64,000 bases of DNA from positions 248,001 through 312,000 of the forward strand of contig NZ_FOKL01000005.1 of assembly GCF_900112025.1 (NCBI RefSeq), written 5' to 3'. Numbering within the stretch: the first letter of the stretch is position 1; every line of letters begins with the position of its first letter. Below the pieces are notes generated by a model, which saw nothing but the letters and a program-made list of their open reading frames with translations, did no database searches and was not told the DNA's origin. Source of the DNA: Janthinobacterium sp. 344. GTDB lineage: Bacteria > Pseudomonadota > Gammaproteobacteria > Burkholderiales > Burkholderiaceae_D. The position numbers and the translations under genes are program-made. Positions 15,929 through 27,251 of the stretch are shown here, piece after piece.

Positions 15929-17140
15929 ATGGCCCTTACCCCCATCAGTGAAGCTACCCCTCCCGGCATGACAAAAGGCGCGGCGCCCTGGCAGAGCGGC
16001 CACCCCGTCTGGCAGCTGGGTTACCGCCCGTTCTACCTGCTGGCGGCCGTGTTTGCCGCCATCGCCATCCCCCTGTGGCTGGCCAGTTACCTGGGCTGGC
16101 TGCCGGGCGGCGCGCGGCTGGGGCTGGGCTGGCACATGCACGAAATGGTGTTCGGCTTCGCCGTGGCCGTCGTCGTGGGATTTTTATACACGGCGGGGCG
16201 CAACTGGACGGGTCTGCCCACGCCGCATGGCGCGCCGCTGATGGCGCTGGCGGGACTGTGGCTGGCCGGGCGCGTCGCCATGGCGTGCTTTCCCGGCGCG
16301 GCGGCGGCGCTGGTGGACTGGCTGTTCCTGCCGCTGGCCACGTATCCGCTGTACCGCGTGCTGCGCCGTTCCGGCAATACGCGCAACCTGTTCCTTGTCG
16401 GCCTGCTGGCATTGCTGGCGCTGGCCAACGGCCTGTACCACGCGGGCGCGCAGGGGGCGTTGGCCTTGCCGCCGATGCTGCCCGTGCAGGCGGCCATCTT
16501 CATCATCGTGCTGATCGAGTCCGTGATCGGCGCGCGCGTCATTCCCATGTTCACGCGCAACGGGGCGCCCGGCAGTGCGCCGGCGGCCAGTCCGAAACGG
16601 GCGCTGGCCGCCGTGGCCTGCATGGCGGCCGCCGCGATCGCGTGGCTGGCGGGCGCGCCAGGCGCGCTGACGGCGCCGCTGGCTTTCTGCGCCGCCGGCG
16701 TCTCGCTGGCCAATCTGCTGGCCTGGCAGCCGCAGCGCACCTTGCGCGTGCCGCTGCTGTGGATCTTGCACCTGTCGTACGCGTGGATAGGCATCGGCTT
16801 TGCGCTGCTGGGACTGGCCAGTCTCGGCCTGCTGCCGGCCAGCGCCGCCTTGCACGCACTGACGGTGGGCTCGATGGCGGGCCTGATCATCGGCATGATG
16901 ACGCGCACCACCCTGGGCCACACGGGCCGCCCCCTCAAGGCGGGCAGGGCGGAGGCGGGCATGTACTGGCTGATCCAGCTGGGCGCGCTGGCGCGCCTGC
17001 TGGCCGCGGCGGGACCCGCGTCGCTGTATGTGCCGGCGCTGCTGGCGGCGGGTCTGTGCTGGTCGCTGGCGTTTGCCGGGTTTGTGCTGGCGTACGCACC
17101 GTATCTGTGGCGCGCCAGGGTGGATGGGCGCGAAGGCTAG
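15929..17140 (+). CDS. nnrS: NnrS family heme-copper membrane protein
   Basis: A 403-residue, largely hydrophobic protein with about 12 membrane helices. Family landmarks are the N-terminal GYRPFYLLAAVFAAIAIPLW, WHMHEMVFGFAVAVVVGFLY (histidines likely bind heme), a conserved MFTRNG segment in the middle (VIPMFTRNGAPG), and HALTVGSMAGLIIGMMTRTT. NnrS proteins protect against nitric oxide stress and travel with denitrification genes. An NsrR-like operator lies just upstream, supporting induction by NO. The gene converges on the small leftward membrane-protein gene ending 7 bases away. Confidence 0.92.
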   Translation: MALTPISEATPPGMTKGAAPWQSGHPVWQLGYRPFYLLAAVFAAIAIPLWLASYLGWLPGGARLGLGWHMHEMVFGFAVAVVVGFLYTAGRNWTGLPTPHGAPLMALAGLWLAGRVAMACFPGAAAALVDWLFLPLATYPLYRVLRRSGNTRNLFLVGLLALLALANGLYHAGAQGALALPPMLPVQAAIFIIVLIESVIGARVIPMFTRNGAPGSAPAASPKRALAAVACMAAAAIAWLAGAPGALTAPLAFCAAGVSLANLLAWQPQRTLRVPLLWILHLSYAWIGIGFALLGLASLGLLPASAALHALTVGSMAGLIIGMMTRTTLGHTGRPLKAGRAEAGMYWLIQLGALARLLAAAGPASLYVPALLAAGLCWSLAFAGFVLAYAPYLWRARVDGREG

Positions 17141-17147
17141 GCGGCGC

Positions 17148-17273
17148 TCAGAACGGGCGCCAGGCCAGCAGTTTGCGGATTTCCGGCGTCCAGTAGGACA
17201 GCGATTCGCCCACGACGAACAGCAGCACGCCCAGCATGAGGAGCTTCAGCAGCAGATCACGGCACCAGATCAT
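17148..17273 (-). CDS. Small single-span membrane protein (41 aa), unknown function
   Basis: The 41-residue frame begins MIWCRDLLLKLL, continues LGVLLFVVGESLSYW and ends WRPF. One hydrophobic helix lies at about residues 6-22, with an amphipathic tail. A strong GGAGG lies 5 bases before this ATG; a second ATG directly upstream would leave only 2 bases, so the downstream one is preferred. It is the last gene of the leftward signalling run, 78 bases after the HD-GYP gene. I do not recognise the family. It could be a small regulator of a membrane kinase, or chance, but the ribosome-binding site and the clean helix argue for a real gene. Confidence 0.6.
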   Translation of the reverse strand: MIWCRDLLLKLLMLGVLLFVVGESLSYWTPEIRKLLAWRPF

Positions 17274-17351
17274 CATGTCCTCCAAGTTTTCAATTTGATA
17301 AGTTTACCATCGGCCGGCGCATGCATGGCGACTTTCTCGCATGGTGGGGCA

Positions 17352-18344
17352 TCATGCCGCCATGTCCACGTCGTGGAATTGGCCCTGGATGGCCAGCAAC
17401 TGCGGCATCAGTTCGATGAATAATTGCGCCAGCCAGGGATCGAAATGGCTGCCGGCGCCCGCTTTCAGGTGGGCGATGATCGTTTCGATGGGCCAGCTGG
17501 GCTTGTAGGGGCGGCTCATGCTGAGCGCGTCGAAGACGTCGGCCAGGGCGACGATGCGCGCCGACTGGGGAATGGCGTCGCCGCGCAGGCCGTCCGGGTA
17601 GCCGCTGCCATCCCATTTTTCGTGGTGGCGCAGCGACACTTCGGCCGCCAGCTGGAACACGGGCGCGTCGCTGCGCGACAGGATGTCGTAGCCGATCTTC
17701 GGATGCGTGCGCATGATGGCCCATTCGGCTTCGTCGAGCGGCCCCGGCTTGCGCAGGATGGCCTGCGGGATGCCCAGCTTGCCCGTATCGTGCATCGCGG
17801 CCGCCAGCTTGAGCTGGGCGCAGCGTTCGGCATCCCAGCCGGCGGCGCGGGCCAGGGCGGCCGCATAGGCGGCCATGCGCCAGATGTGCGCGCCCGTGTC
17901 CGTGTCGTTGTAGTGGCCCGCGTGTCCCAGCATCTGGATGGCGTCGCGGTAGCTGCGTTCGAGCGCCGTGGCGCGCACCAGTGACAGATGCGCCGCCACG
18001 CGGGCGCGCACGATGGGCGCCGAGACGGGCTTGACGATGTAGTCGACGGCGCCTGCCTCGAAGCCGGCCGACTCCTGCTGCATGCCGCCATACGCCGTGA
18101 TGAAAATCACCTGCAGCGCCTGCGTGGGGTCGATCTGGCGCAACTGCGGGCACAGCGCATAGCCGTCGATGTCCGGCAAGCCCACGTCGAGCAGCACCAG
18201 CGCCGGCCGGTGCTTGAGCACGGCCGCCAGCGCGTCCCTGCCATTGCAGGCGAAGACCAGGTGATAGCTGTCGGCCAGGATGGAGCGCAGCAGGCTCAGG
18301 TTGGTCGGTTCGTCGTCGACGACCAGCACGGTCGGCAGGCTCAT
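17352..18344 (-). CDS. Response regulator with HD-GYP domain (predicted c-di-GMP phosphodiesterase)
   Basis: A 330-residue cytoplasmic regulator. The N-terminal receiver (1-125) has Asp10/Asp11, phospho-acceptor Asp53 (LVLLDVGLPD) and the conserved Lys in YIVKPV. The C-terminal HD-GYP domain (about 145-320) has His185-Asp186 (MHDTGKLGIP) and the GYP motif at 248-250 (HHEKWDGSGYPDGL), so the metal site and signature appear intact. It should hydrolyse c-di-GMP when phosphorylated. Its ATG overlaps the stop of the 1210-residue kinase upstream (ATGA), strong evidence that the two form a pair. It is the only obvious output domain of the signalling cluster apart from the HTH-receiver protein. Confidence 0.93.
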   Translation of the reverse strand: MSLPTVLVVDDEPTNLSLLRSILADSYHLVFACNGRDALAAVLKHRPALVLLDVGLPDIDGYALCPQLRQIDPTQALQVIFITAYGGMQQESAGFEAGAVDYIVKPVSAPIVRARVAAHLSLVRATALERSYRDAIQMLGHAGHYNDTDTGAHIWRMAAYAAALARAAGWDAERCAQLKLAAAMHDTGKLGIPQAILRKPGPLDEAEWAIMRTHPKIGYDILSRSDAPVFQLAAEVSLRHHEKWDGSGYPDGLRGDAIPQSARIVALADVFDALSMSRPYKPSWPIETIIAHLKAGAGSHFDPWLAQLFIELMPQLLAIQGQFHDVDMAA

Positions 18345-21300
18345 CCCGGCACCCCCGGCGTCAGTTGCTCGGCCAGCTGGCGCGTGGCCCGTTTCGCGCC
18401 GCGGAAATCAAAGTCGGCCAGGTGGCTGCGCAACGCCCCCAGGCAGCTCGACGGCAGGACCTGTTCCAATTCCTGCAGCAGCGCCTCGGCGGGCGCCGGC
18501 TCGTCGCGGTCGAGCGCTTCGAGCAGGCGCGCCAGCAGCACGGAGGCCGGCGCGCTGGCGCGCATGGCCGGCGCGCCGGGCGGCGGCGCTTGTGCCGTGA
18601 ACGTCGTGGCGGCCTCGATGGCATCGGCCAGCGCCTGTTCCAGCGCATCGAGCGCGGCCGCCGCATCGCTGCCGGCGTGCAGCAATTGTTCCGCGTGCTG
18701 GGCCGCGTGCAAGGTGGCCGGCAGCGCCAGGCTGCCCGCCACGCCCGCCAGTTTGTGCGCCAGGGCGGCGGCATCGGCGCGGGCATTCGCCGCCAGCATG
18801 GCGCGCATGCTGCCGACGGCGTGGCGATACGTGACGCCAAAACGCGACAGGTGCTGGCGGTAGGGGGCTTCGTCGAGCCACTGCGCCAGGCCCTGCGCCA
18901 GGTCGATCACCGGGTCCGTGCCGTCCGGCGCGGCCGGCAGCGTCGCCGTGGCCACGCCCGGCGGCAGGGGCGGCAAGCCCTGCGCGTGGCGGCGATGCGC
19001 GCGCGCGATCAGGGCGATGGTCTGCGGCACGTCAAAGGGCTTGCTGATGAAATGGTTCATGCCCGCTTCCATCGCCGCTGCCTGCTGCGTCTGGAAGGCG
19101 CCGGCCGTCAGCGCCACCACCGGCAGGTCGTGGAACTGCGGCAGCTGGCGCAGCGCGCGCGTCGCCTGCAAGCCATCCATGACGGGCATCTGCACATCCA
19201 TCAGCACGATGTCGACGTCGGCGGGATGGCCCAGCAGCCAGTCCAGCGCCTGCCTGCCATCGCAGGCAAACGCGGGCAGGGCGCCCTGGTCGCGCAGGAT
19301 ATGGTTGATCACGTCGCGGTTGATTTCACTGTCGTCGACCACCAGCACGCGCACGCCGGCGAGCACGCGTTCGGCCGGCGCCTCATGGCGCGCATCGAGT
19401 CCGGCCGCGTCGGCGCGGCGCTGCCGCGCATCCATCGCCGCGTTGTACAGGCTGGAGGCCGTCACCGGCTCGTTGAGCACGGCGTCGGCCGGATTGGCCG
19501 GATCGGTATGCCGCCGCGCCGGCATGGCGGCCGGCGCGCCGCTGGCCGCCAGGATGACGACGGGGCAATCCTGCACCGGCAGGCGTTCGCGCAGCGCGCG
19601 CGCCGTGGCCAGTCCATCGATGTCGGGCAGGTGCGCGGCCAGCAGGGCGACGCCGGGCCGCGCCCCCTCGGCGCACGACATGGCGTACTCGAGCGCGGCC
19701 TGGCCGCCGTCCACGGCATGCACGCTCCAGCCCAGGCTCCGGGCGACGGCGGCCACCGTCTCGCGCGTGGCGCGGTTGTCGTCGGCCAGCAGGACGTGCA
19801 AGCCCTGCATGTCGGGCGAGGACTGGGCGTCGGCCGGCAGCAGCTGCAGCGGCACCGTGAAACTGAATTCGCTGCCCTGGCCCAGGGCGCTTGTCAGGCG
19901 CAGGGTGCCGCCCATCAGGCGCACCAGCTGGCGGCAGATGGTCAGTCCCAGGCCCGTGCCGCCGAAGCGGCGCGTGGTGGAGCTGTCGGCCTGGGCGAAG
20001 GCGGAGAAGATCGTCTCCTGCACGTCGGGCGCGATGCCGATGCCCGTGTCGCGCACGCAGAAGCGCAGCACGGCGGCGTCGCCGTCGCGGCTTTCCAGCA
20101 CCGTTGTCAGCTCGACCTTGCCCTGCGCCGTGAACTTGATGGCATTGCTGGTCAGGTTCACCAGCACCTGCTCCAGCCGCAGCGCATCGCCCAGCACCTG
20201 GTCTATGTCGTCGGGCAGGGGGCCGATGCGCACGGTGATGGGCTTGTCATTCACGGCGACGCCCATGCTGGCGGCGGTCTTGTCGATCACCTCGGCCAGG
20301 CGGAACGGCGCCTGTTCGATCGACATGTGGCCGGCCTCGATCTTGGAGACATCCAGCACGTCGTTGACGATGCCCAGCAGCGACTGGCCGGCGGCGCGGA
20401 TCTTGCGCGTCATCTGCAGGCCTTCCGCATCGAGGCGGCCCCTTTCCAGCAGCCACGCCATGCCGAGGATGGCATTGAGCGGCGAGCGGATTTCATGGCT
20501 CATGTTGGCGAGGAATTCCGCCTTGCTGCGGTTGGCCGCCTCGGCCGCGTCGCGGGCCAGCAGCATGGCTTCCTCGGCCTGCTTTTGCGCCGAGATATCC
20601 TGGGCAAAGATCAGCGTGGCCGGTCCATCCTTGAGCATCACGCGGGCCGTCGTCTTGAAGACGGGCACGGGGCGTCCCTGCTTGTCCAGGCCGACGGCCT
20701 CGAACATCTGCTCGCTGGCCGAATCGGCTTCGATCAGCGCTTCGTTGGCAGTCAGCGCCGCCTGCGATTGCGCCGTGAGCATGGCGCGCCACGGCATGCC
20801 GCTCAAGTCATCCTCCAGGGCATAGCCGTGCAGATGCCGGTAGCGCGGGTTGGAATAGACGAAGCGGCCATGGCGCAGGATGGCGATGGCCAGCGGCGCG
20901 TCTTCGATCAGGGTGCGAAAGCGCGTCTCGCTGTCCGTCACGGCCTGCAAGGCCTGGCGCGCGCTTTCCTGCTGCGCGCGCCACTTGGCCAGGTACAGGC
21001 GGCGCCGCTGGCTCCAGTACAGCAGCGCGCTGCCGGCCGTGGCCAGGATGGCAAAGAAGATGGCGTAGCCCGCCGCCTGGCGCTGCAGCGGCGCGGCGAT
21101 GGCCGCTTCCTCGCGGCTCAGGCCGATGATCAGCGCGCGGTCCATGTGCAATGCCGGCGGCGCGATCGTGGCCATGGCCATCATGCGCGGCGGGCTGGCG
21201 GCGACGCCGGGTACCCGCACGGCGTCCAGCACGGCCGACGGATGGCCGCTGTCGCGGAAGCGCCGCAGGAAGCTGCCGGGCACGTCCAGGTTGCTGCCGT

Positions 21301-21973
21301 CGACGGCGCCCTTGGCCGGATAATTGAGAAATTGCCGGCCGTCGCCGTGCAGTACCACGGCCCATACGTCGGCCGCATACATGGCGGTGCGGAATTTGCC
21401 CGTGAAGTATTCGGGATCGAAAGTGGCCACCACCAGGCCCGCGAAGCGGCCTTGCCGGTCCGGCACCATGCGCGCGGCCGTCATCACGAGGTCGTTCTTG
21501 AACGAGCGGAAGGGCGGCGAGAGGTACAGCATGTGCGCGTCGGGCGCGTCGCGCACCGTCTGGAAGTAGCCGCGGCGCGAAAAGTCCTGTCCGGCCAGCT
21601 CCTCGATATTGCTGGCGACGGGCTTGCCGCTGGCATCGATGACCAGGATGGTGCGCACGCCGGGCATGGCATCGACCAGCGCCGCCAGGCGCCGGGGCAG
21701 GGCCTGGCTGGCGCCCGCTTCCACCGCGCCGCCGAGAAAGTCGCGGATCACGCCCTCGAGCACCAGGTTGGTGGCGGCCAGGTCGACTTCGATATTCTTG
21801 GCCAGCAGCGCCGTCATGGCGCCCAGCCGCTCGCGTTCCGCCGTTTCGTTGCGCGTGGCCTCGGCGAGATGCAGGTAAGCCAGGGTGGCGCCGATGATCA
21901 GCAGTGCGAGGAGGAAAAAAAGCCACTCAATCAGTCGTCTGTGCACCGCGTTGCCACCTGGAAGTCGGATCAT
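18341..21973 (-). CDS. Hybrid histidine kinase: sensor-PAS-HisKA-HATPase-pseudoreceiver-receiver-Hpt
   Basis: A 1210-residue inner-membrane kinase. TM1 is near residues 14-33, a Cache-like periplasmic sensor (about 35-290) follows, then TM2 near 300-320 and a PAS domain (RFRTLIEDAPLAIAIL onwards). HisKA has His493 (MSHEIRSPLNAILGM) and the ATPase has DTGIGI and GGTGLGLTI. The first receiver-like domain (about 725-845) has Ala779 where the phospho-Asp belongs (LLAAHLPDIDG), so it cannot be phosphorylated. The second receiver is intact with Asp926 (IVLMDVQMP). A C-terminal Hpt carries His1073 (LAHKLAGVAG). The relay is therefore His493-Asp926-His1073 and probably on to the HD-GYP regulator whose start overlaps this stop. 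The start has a weak ribosome-binding site; GTG nine codons in is an alternative. Confidence 0.92.
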   Translation of the reverse strand: MIRLPGGNAVHRRLIEWLFFLLALLIIGATLAYLHLAEATRNETAERERLGAMTALLAKNIEVDLAATNLVLEGVIRDFLGGAVEAGASQALPRRLAALVDAMPGVRTILVIDASGKPVASNIEELAGQDFSRRGYFQTVRDAPDAHMLYLSPPFRSFKNDLVMTAARMVPDRQGRFAGLVVATFDPEYFTGKFRTAMYAADVWAVVLHGDGRQFLNYPAKGAVDGSNLDVPGSFLRRFRDSGHPSAVLDAVRVPGVAASPPRMMAMATIAPPALHMDRALIIGLSREEAAIAAPLQRQAAGYAIFFAILATAGSALLYWSQRRRLYLAKWRAQQESARQALQAVTDSETRFRTLIEDAPLAIAILRHGRFVYSNPRYRHLHGYALEDDLSGMPWRAMLTAQSQAALTANEALIEADSASEQMFEAVGLDKQGRPVPVFKTTARVMLKDGPATLIFAQDISAQKQAEEAMLLARDAAEAANRSKAEFLANMSHEIRSPLNAILGMAWLLERGRLDAEGLQMTRKIRAAGQSLLGIVNDVLDVSKIEAGHMSIEQAPFRLAEVIDKTAASMGVAVNDKPITVRIGPLPDDIDQVLGDALRLEQVLVNLTSNAIKFTAQGKVELTTVLESRDGDAAVLRFCVRDTGIGIAPDVQETIFSAFAQADSSTTRRFGGTGLGLTICRQLVRLMGGTLRLTSALGQGSEFSFTVPLQLLPADAQSSPDMQGLHVLLADDNRATRETVAAVARSLGWSVHAVDGGQAALEYAMSCAEGARPGVALLAAHLPDIDGLATARALRERLPVQDCPVVILAASGAPAAMPARRHTDPANPADAVLNEPVTASSLYNAAMDARQRRADAAGLDARHEAPAERVLAGVRVLVVDDSEINRDVINHILRDQGALPAFACDGRQALDWLLGHPADVDIVLMDVQMPVMDGLQATRALRQLPQFHDLPVVALTAGAFQTQQAAAMEAGMNHFISKPFDVPQTIALIARAHRRHAQGLPPLPPGVATATLPAAPDGTDPVIDLAQGLAQWLDEAPYRQHLSRFGVTYRHAVGSMRAMLAANARADAAALAHKLAGVAGSLALPATLHAAQHAEQLLHAGSDAAAALDALEQALADAIEAATTFTAQAPPPGAPAMRASAPASVLLARLLEALDRDEPAPAEALLQELEQVLPSSCLGALRSHLADFDFRGAKRATRQLAEQLTPGVPG

Positions 21974-22021
21974 GTGACGATGCTATACCGGTTATGGAAG
22001 AAGAACAACTTTTGCAAATCA

Positions 22022-23740
<1,719 letters not shown>

Positions 23741-23820
23741 ATCGCCTCCCACGGTAGGTCTGCCTCGCCCCCGCCGCGCTTGCGGACGAGGACAGGAGCT
23801 GCGCTGCTTCTCCGTGGTCA

Positions 23821-23826
23821 ATTATA
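23821..23826 (-). promoter_or_regulatory. Possible -10 box for the 572-residue kinase gene
   Basis: The complement of ATTATA reads TATAAT, within a notably A+T-rich stretch (23821-23880) of the 109-base gap between two kinase genes. No good -35 hexamer stands 17 bases upstream. If real, the leader would be about 75 bases and the downstream half of the cluster could be transcribed separately. Confidence 0.3.
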
Positions 23827-23849
23827 TCGAATATGCGTGATTTTATCGA

Positions 23850-26162
23850 TTAATTTAAATTATTTGTGGTAAGTGTTGTAATTGGTTGCGCGCCTGCCGT
23901 GCAGGATGCAGGTGCCTGGCGCGCCAGCCAGCGTTCCACCAGGTCGCGCAGCTGGGTCGCCGTGAAGGGCTTGGAGAGAAAATCATCCATGCCGGCGGCC
24001 ACGCAGCGCTGCCGGTCGTCGTCGGTGACGCCGGCCGTCAGGGCGATGACGGGCGTGCGCGGGGCGCCGCTGCGCAGTTCCCGCGCGCGCAGTGCCTGGC
24101 AAGCCTGGTAGCCGTCCATGACGGGCATCATGCAATCCATCAGCACGAGATCGTAGCGCTGTGCCGCCAGGGCCAGCAAGCCCAGCTCGCCGTTTTCCGC
24201 CGTCTCGATGGCATAGCCGCGGCCGCCAAGCTGCAGGCAGACCAGCTGGCGGTTCATGGCCGTGTCCTCGACCAGCAGGATGCGGGGCGCCGGCGCCGCG
24301 TCAGGCGCGGGCTCGGGTGCTGGTGCTGGTGCAGGTGCGGGTGCGGGCGCGGCGAGCGGCGTGGCAGGCGGCGCATCGGCGGGCGGCGCGCCGGCGGCGG
24401 GCGTGCACGGGATGCGCACGCTGAAGCGCGAGCCGGCGCCGGGCGTGCTGTCGCAGCCGATGTCGCCGCCCAGCAGCTCGGCCAGGTGCTTGCAGATGGC
24501 CAGGCCCAGGCCCGTGCCGCCATACGCGCCGCTGATGCTGGCGTCGGCCTGGCAATACGGCTGGAACACGCGGCCCAGCTGCTCGGGCGTCATGCCGATG
24601 CCGTGGTCGCTGACGCTGAACAGCAGGGCGAAGCCGCTGCCGTCCCGCCCGGGGCTGTCCCGCCCGGGCGCCAGACGCAGGGCCAGCGTCACCGGTCCCG
24701 CCGCCGTGAACTTGATGGCGTTGCTGACCAGGTTGCCCAGGATCTGCGCGATGCGCGTGCGGTCCGAGCACACCAGCGGCGGCACGCCGGGATCGACCTG
24801 GGCCACCAGCGGCAGGCCTTTGCGCTCCGCTTGCGCGCGGTGCAGCGCCAGCAGGTCGTCGAGCAGCCGGCGCGGGTCGAAGTCGCGCAGTTCGATGCCC
24901 ATCTGGCCCGCCTCCGCCTTGGACAGGTCGAGGATGTCGTTCAATATATGCATGAGGTCGTGCACGCCATTGCTGACGTTGCCCGCGTACTGGCGCTGCG
25001 TCGCGTCGAGCGGGGTTTCCAGCAGCAGTTCCGCCATGCCGGCGATGCCGGCCATCGGCGTGCGGATTTCATGGCTCATGATGGCCAGGAAGCGCGACTT
25101 GGCGGCATTCGCCGCCTCCGCCCGCGCCTGCAGCGCCAGCGCCTTGGCCGTGTCGCGTTCGCGGCGCCGCAGCAGGGCCATGATCAGCGCCACGGCCAGG
25201 CCCGCCACCAGCAGGCTCACCAGCGCCGCGCCGCCCATGGTGCGCAGCATGCGGCGCCAGCCGGCAAGGTAGACCTCGTCCGTGACGGTCACGTTGATGG
25301 CCAGCGGGTAGTCGCGCACCAGGCGGATGCCGGCCAGGCGGTCCACCGTGCGCCCCTGCTCGGCTGCGCGCGGCAGCGCCACCTGGATGACGCCATGCGT
25401 CCGGCCCTGTTCCAGCAGGCGGTAGGTGCTGCCCGTCAGGTTGCGCTGGCCCATCATGGCAGGGGCGGCGGGCCAGCGCGCCAGCAGCGTGTAGTCGCTG
25501 CGGTACAGGGAAAAGGCGGTGTTGGCGCCGATGCTCGTGTGCTGGAAGAATTGGCTGAAGAAGTCGCACGACAGGCCGACCAGGACCACGCCGAGGAAGC
25601 GGCCGTCCGGCCCGTTGATGCGCCGGCTGATATAGAAGGTCCAGGCGCCATTGCCCTTGTTTTGCACGGGGGCGCTGACATGCATGCCGCCGTCCGGGTG
25701 GCGCCGGTGGTAATCGAAATAATCGCGTTCGTCGAGGCGGATGGGCGGTGCCGGGTAGGCGCGGCTGAAGGCCAGCACGCTGCCATCGCCGCCGACGATG
25801 GACACCACGTCCACTTGCGGCACGCCGCCGATCTTGTGCCGCAGCGTCTGCTGCATGGCCTGGTTGCCGGCGAGCCTGGCCAGCGCGGCAGCGTCGGCCG
25901 GCGCCGCCGTCTGGATCTCGGCGCTGACGCTGTCGAGCACCAGCCGGGCCGCCGTCATGCTTTGCGCCGTGTTTTCGGCCAGCAGCAGCGACAGGTTGGA
26001 CAGGTCCTGTTTCCAGTCGTCCACGGCCTCGCGGTGCAGCAGCACGCCGGCGACGATGATGCGCAATGCCAGCAGGCACAGCAGGGCCAGGCCGACCACG
26101 GCCGCCGTGGTGCGTGGCGGATAGCGGTGTACCAGGCGCAGGATGGCCCGGCGCGCGTTCAT
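23850..26162 (-). CDS. Hybrid histidine kinase: Cache-like sensor-HisKA-HATPase-receiver
   Basis: A 770-residue inner-membrane hybrid kinase. TM1 is near residues 18-42, a periplasmic Cache-like domain (about 45-310) contains [20 protein letters not shown] and [18 protein letters not shown], and TM2 is near 315-335. HisKA has His364 ([15 protein letters not shown]); the ATPase has DHGIGM and [10 protein letters not shown] proline-alanine linker (about 585-620) leads to a receiver with Asp676 (LVLMDCMMP). The start codon overlaps the stop of the Hpt gene upstream (ATGA). The receiver therefore probably hands phosphate to that Hpt. A signal ligand cannot be read from the sequence. Confidence 0.92.
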   Translation of the reverse strand: MNARRAILRLVHRYPPRTTAAVVGLALLCLLALRIIVAGVLLHREAVDDWKQDLSNLSLLLAENTAQSMTAARLVLDSVSAEIQTAAPADAAALARLAGNQAMQQTLRHKIGGVPQVDVVSIVGGDGSVLAFSRAYPAPPIRLDERDYFDYHRRHPDGGMHVSAPVQNKGNGAWTFYISRRINGPDGRFLGVVLVGLSCDFFSQFFQHTSIGANTAFSLYRSDYTLLARWPAAPAMMGQRNLTGSTYRLLEQGRTHGVIQVALPRAAEQGRTVDRLAGIRLVRDYPLAINVTVTDEVYLAGWRRMLRTMGGAALVSLLVAGLAVALIMALLRRRERDTAKALALQARAEAANAAKSRFLAIMSHEIRTPMAGIAGMAELLLETPLDATQRQYAGNVSNGVHDLMHILNDILDLSKAEAGQMGIELRDFDPRRLLDDLLALHRAQAERKGLPLVAQVDPGVPPLVCSDRTRIAQILGNLVSNAIKFTAAGPVTLALRLAPGRDSPGRDGSGFALLFSVSDHGIGMTPEQLGRVFQPYCQADASISGAYGGTGLGLAICKHLAELLGGDIGCDSTPGAGSRFSVRIPCTPAAGAPPADAPPATPLAAPAPAPAPAPAPEPAPDAAPAPRILLVEDTAMNRQLVCLQLGGRGYAIETAENGELGLLALAAQRYDLVLMDCMMPVMDGYQACQALRARELRSGAPRTPVIALTAGVTDDDRQRCVAAGMDDFLSKPFTATQLRDLVERWLARQAPASCTAGAQPITTLTTNNLN

Positions 26163-26521
26163 GCCTGCGCGCCCGTGTATTCAAGCATGCTGCGGCGGAC
26201 CTCGCGCTCCACTTCGCCGAGCAGGAGCGCCGTCTCGTCGAGCCAGCCGGGCGGCGCCACGCCCTGGTGGCGCACCAGTTGCTCCAGTGCCGCCAGGCGC
26301 GCCGTCAGCGCGCTGGCGCCCAGCAGGGCGACGGTGCCGCGCAAGGTGTGGCAACTGTGCACGATGGCCTGCGCCGCGCCGCTGCGCACCGCCTGCTCCA
26401 CGCGCGCCTGCATGGCCGGGGCCGTGTCCAGGTAGGTTTGCGACAGGGCGCGGAACATCTCCAGGTCATGGCCGGTGGCCTGGAACAGCACGGCCGGATC
26501 GATGTGGCGAAACGCTTGCAT
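26159..26521 (-). CDS. Stand-alone Hpt phosphotransfer protein
   Basis: A 120-residue helical protein with one Hpt domain. The phospho-accepting residue is His58 in [13 protein letters not shown], which matches the HxL[KR]G pattern. The start at 26521 is chosen for the GGAG upstream and because the domain then begins at residue 6; the frame remains open further. It is translationally coupled to the 770-residue hybrid kinase, and would shuttle phosphate between kinase receivers and the HTH-receiver or HD-GYP regulators. Which partners it serves is inference from gene order. Confidence 0.85.
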   Translation of the reverse strand: MQAFRHIDPAVLFQATGHDLEMFRALSQTYLDTAPAMQARVEQAVRSGAAQAIVHSCHTLRGTVALLGASALTARLAALEQLVRHQGVAPPGWLDETALLLGEVEREVRRSMLEYTGAQA

Positions 26522-26552
26522 GAAGGGCTCCGGGGCGAGGGGGCGTGGCGCG

Positions 26553-27179
26553 CTAGGCGGCCAGGCTGTTGCGCCGCGCATGGCCGGCGCAGCAGGCGCG
26601 CAGGTAGCCGCGCAGTTCGTCGTAATTGACCGGCTTGGCAAAGAACACGACGCCGGGCGGCACGCCGCCCCGTTCTTCCAGTTCCTCCGATGTCAGGCTC
26701 GACAGCATGGCGATGTGCATGTCGGCCAGCAGCGGGTCGGCGAGGATGGTGCGTATCACTTCATAGCCGTCGATGCCTTCCATGACGATGTCGGCCAGCA
26801 GGATGTCGGGCTGGTCGCGGGCGATCTCCATCAGCGCCTGGTAGCCGTTCTCGCAGAAGCGCAGGTCCGCCTGCAAGCCCCACGAGCCGATCTGCTTTTC
26901 GTACAGCGCGCGTTCGATGGGATTGTCCTCGATGACCAGAATGGACGGCGGGCGGCCCGATGGCGCGGGGCGGGCGGGCCGCGCCGTGCGCTGCTCCTGG
27001 CCATGCTGGCCGGGGTTGCCCTTGTATGCCTCCACGGCCGCGAGGGGAATGCGCCGGTGGCCGCCCTTGGTCTTCCAGGCTTCGATCACGCCGGCCTCGA
27101 CCAGTTGCTGCACGGATGTCACCGAGATGCCGAGGATTTCGGCGGCCTTCTGTGTAGTGCAGACGTCTGCTGTATGCAT
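26553..27179 (-). CDS. Excisionase/MerR-like HTH fused to a receiver domain
   Basis: A 208-residue protein with unusual order. The N-terminal 50 residues form a MerR/excisionase-type helix-turn-helix (TTQKAAEILGISVTSVQQLV, then WKTKGGHRRIP). A basic, Pro-rich linker follows, then a receiver (about 80-200) with Asp84-region acidic residues (LVIEDNPIE), phospho-acceptor Asp130 (ILLADIVMEG) and Lys in FFAKPV. In most response regulators the DNA-binding domain is C-terminal. It lies 31 bases upstream of the Hpt gene and is a likely final acceptor of the relay, acting on DNA. Target genes are unknown. Confidence 0.85.
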   Translation of the reverse strand: MHTADVCTTQKAAEILGISVTSVQQLVEAGVIEAWKTKGGHRRIPLAAVEAYKGNPGQHGQEQRTARPARPAPSGRPPSILVIEDNPIERALYEKQIGSWGLQADLRFCENGYQALMEIARDQPDILLADIVMEGIDGYEVIRTILADPLLADMHIAMLSSLTSEELEERGGVPPGVVFFAKPVNYDELRGYLRACCAGHARRNSLAA

Positions 27180-27251
27180 GATGGGCTTTATGGTGGGAGA
27201 TAAGGTAAGGGAATGATACGCACTCGCGTAAAAAAAATCAATTTCAACAAA

